Shown here one piece after another: positions 63,568 to 64,000 of a stretch of 64,000 bases of DNA. The notes below the pieces were generated by a model. The model worked only from the letters and a program-made list of their open reading frames with translations, was not told where the DNA came from and searched no databases. The stretch lies in contig NZ_CP132294.1 in NCBI RefSeq assembly GCF_030734285.1, positions 1,984,001-2,048,000 of the forward strand. The letters run 5' to 3'. The DNA is from Natronococcus sp. AD-5 (lineage in GTDB: Archaea; Halobacteriota; Halobacteria; Halobacteriales; Natrialbaceae). How positions within the stretch are numbered: position 1 is the first letter of the stretch; every line of letters starts with the position of its first letter. Both the position numbers and the translations under genes were made by a program.

Positions 63568-64000
63568 ATGATCCAGATCCCACACATAACGGTTTCAGGA
63601 TCGCCCTACGAGCGCGGACTGGACCACGGAAAAGCGTTCGAGGAGGAAATTCGAAACAACATCTCGACGTACATAGATCGGTTCGCCCAACATGGTGCAG
63701 CAGAGGAGACGGTTCGCGACCGAGCCGCCGAATTTCGTTCGCGACTCGAGGAATGGCATCCGGCCTACGAGGCGGAGGTCCACGGTATCGCAGAGGGAAG
63801 CGGACTCCCGATTGAGGAGATCGTCCTGCTCAACGTCCGTTACGAAATCCTCTACGCAGCATACGTCGCAGAGTCGACGGCGGCGGGAAGCGACGGCTGT
63901 ACGAGCTTCGGCCTCCTTCCCGGAGTGACGGAAACCGGTCACACCTACCTCGGACAAAACTGGGACTGGGCCGCACCCATCGAATCGACGCTTACCGTGA
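63568..64000 (+). CDS. C45-type autoproteolytic N-acyltransferase/hydrolase, N-terminal part (cut by window end)
   Basis: From ATG 63568 the frame reads MIQIPHITVSGSPYERGLDH, with GSPYERGxxHG typical of acyl-CoA:6-aminopenicillanic-acid-acyltransferase-like proteins, then GIAEGSGLPIEEIVLLNVRYE and GSDGCTSFGLLP. In this family the chain is cleaved before the Cys of the DGCTSF motif (about residue 113), which becomes the N-terminal nucleophile. YLGQNWDWAAP follows, as in relatives. The gene continues beyond 64000. These enzymes hydrolyse or transfer acyl groups on amines, in keeping with the amide-hydrolase neighbourhood. It begins 78 bases after the M20 gene. Confidence 0.82.
   Translation, partial: MIQIPHITVSGSPYERGLDHGKAFEEEIRNNISTYIDRFAQHGAAEETVRDRAAEFRSRLEEWHPAYEAEVHGIAEGSGLPIEEIVLLNVRYEILYAAYVAESTAAGSDGCTSFGLLPGVTETGHTYLGQNWDWAAPIESTLTV

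Overview
The window is chromosomal-type DNA of a haloarchaeon. Proteins are strongly acidic, most genes are GC-rich, many starts are leaderless or overlapping, and there are Tat-type lipobox signals, PhiH1-repressor-like and Orc1/Cdc6 proteins and small CPxCG zinc proteins. No rRNA, tRNA or CRISPR array was found. I cannot name the genus.

Region 1 (about 1.5-36.5 kb) is a surface-glycan / protein-glycosylation locus. It encodes a UDP-sulfoquinovose synthase-like enzyme with two epimerase/dehydratases (4.8-8.1 kb), a DUF2304-GT2 protein with a methyltransferase, a UDP-GlcNAc 2-epimerase and a UDP-ManNAc dehydrogenase-type enzyme, four GT4 glycosyltransferases or relatives, a Wzx-type flippase, an alkaline-phosphatase-superfamily hydrolase, three large polytopic membrane proteins, a 4-epimerase-like protein and a sugar-1-phosphate nucleotidylyltransferase. 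Together they could supply nucleotide sugars (probably including sulfoquinovose and ManNAcA), assemble a lipid-linked glycan and flip it. The locus is heavily scarred. It holds two broken relatives of the 1.5-kb membrane protein, a broken epimerase, a broken Tat-signal protein, a GT2 gene fused by recombination to a headless AT-rich flippase, and an asparagine-synthetase-like gene stopped only by two TGA codons.

Region 2 (about 36.9-42.9 kb) looks like the remnant of a plasmid or provirus. On the minus strand it has a compact overlapping operon of a 49-aa Cys-rich protein, a 4-Cys Csf1-like protein, a RAMP resembling Csf2 (Cas7) and a broken RAMP resembling Csf3 (Cas5). This is consistent with a type IV CRISPR effector module without DinG, Cas6 or an array. 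It is followed by a PhiH1-repressor-like regulator, a phage terminase pair and a frameshifted Orc1/Cdc6. AT microsatellites lie near 31.8, 36.9 and 43.1 kb, at the module edges.

Region 3 (about 43.3-64 kb) is an intact catabolic region. It has a methylmalonate-semialdehyde dehydrogenase, two class III aminotransferases, a polyamine-type ABC importer (four genes), an Lrp/AsnC regulator, an N-carbamoyl-amino-acid-hydrolase-type enzyme, three M20 hydrolases, an SDR, an aldehyde dehydrogenase, a small membrane protein overlapping an SSS symporter, a YtcJ-like amidohydrolase and the start of a C45-type acyltransferase. The set fits uptake and breakdown of N-carbamoyl or N-acyl beta-amino compounds to acyl-CoA. 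All functions are inferred by reading the sequence; no database search was run.
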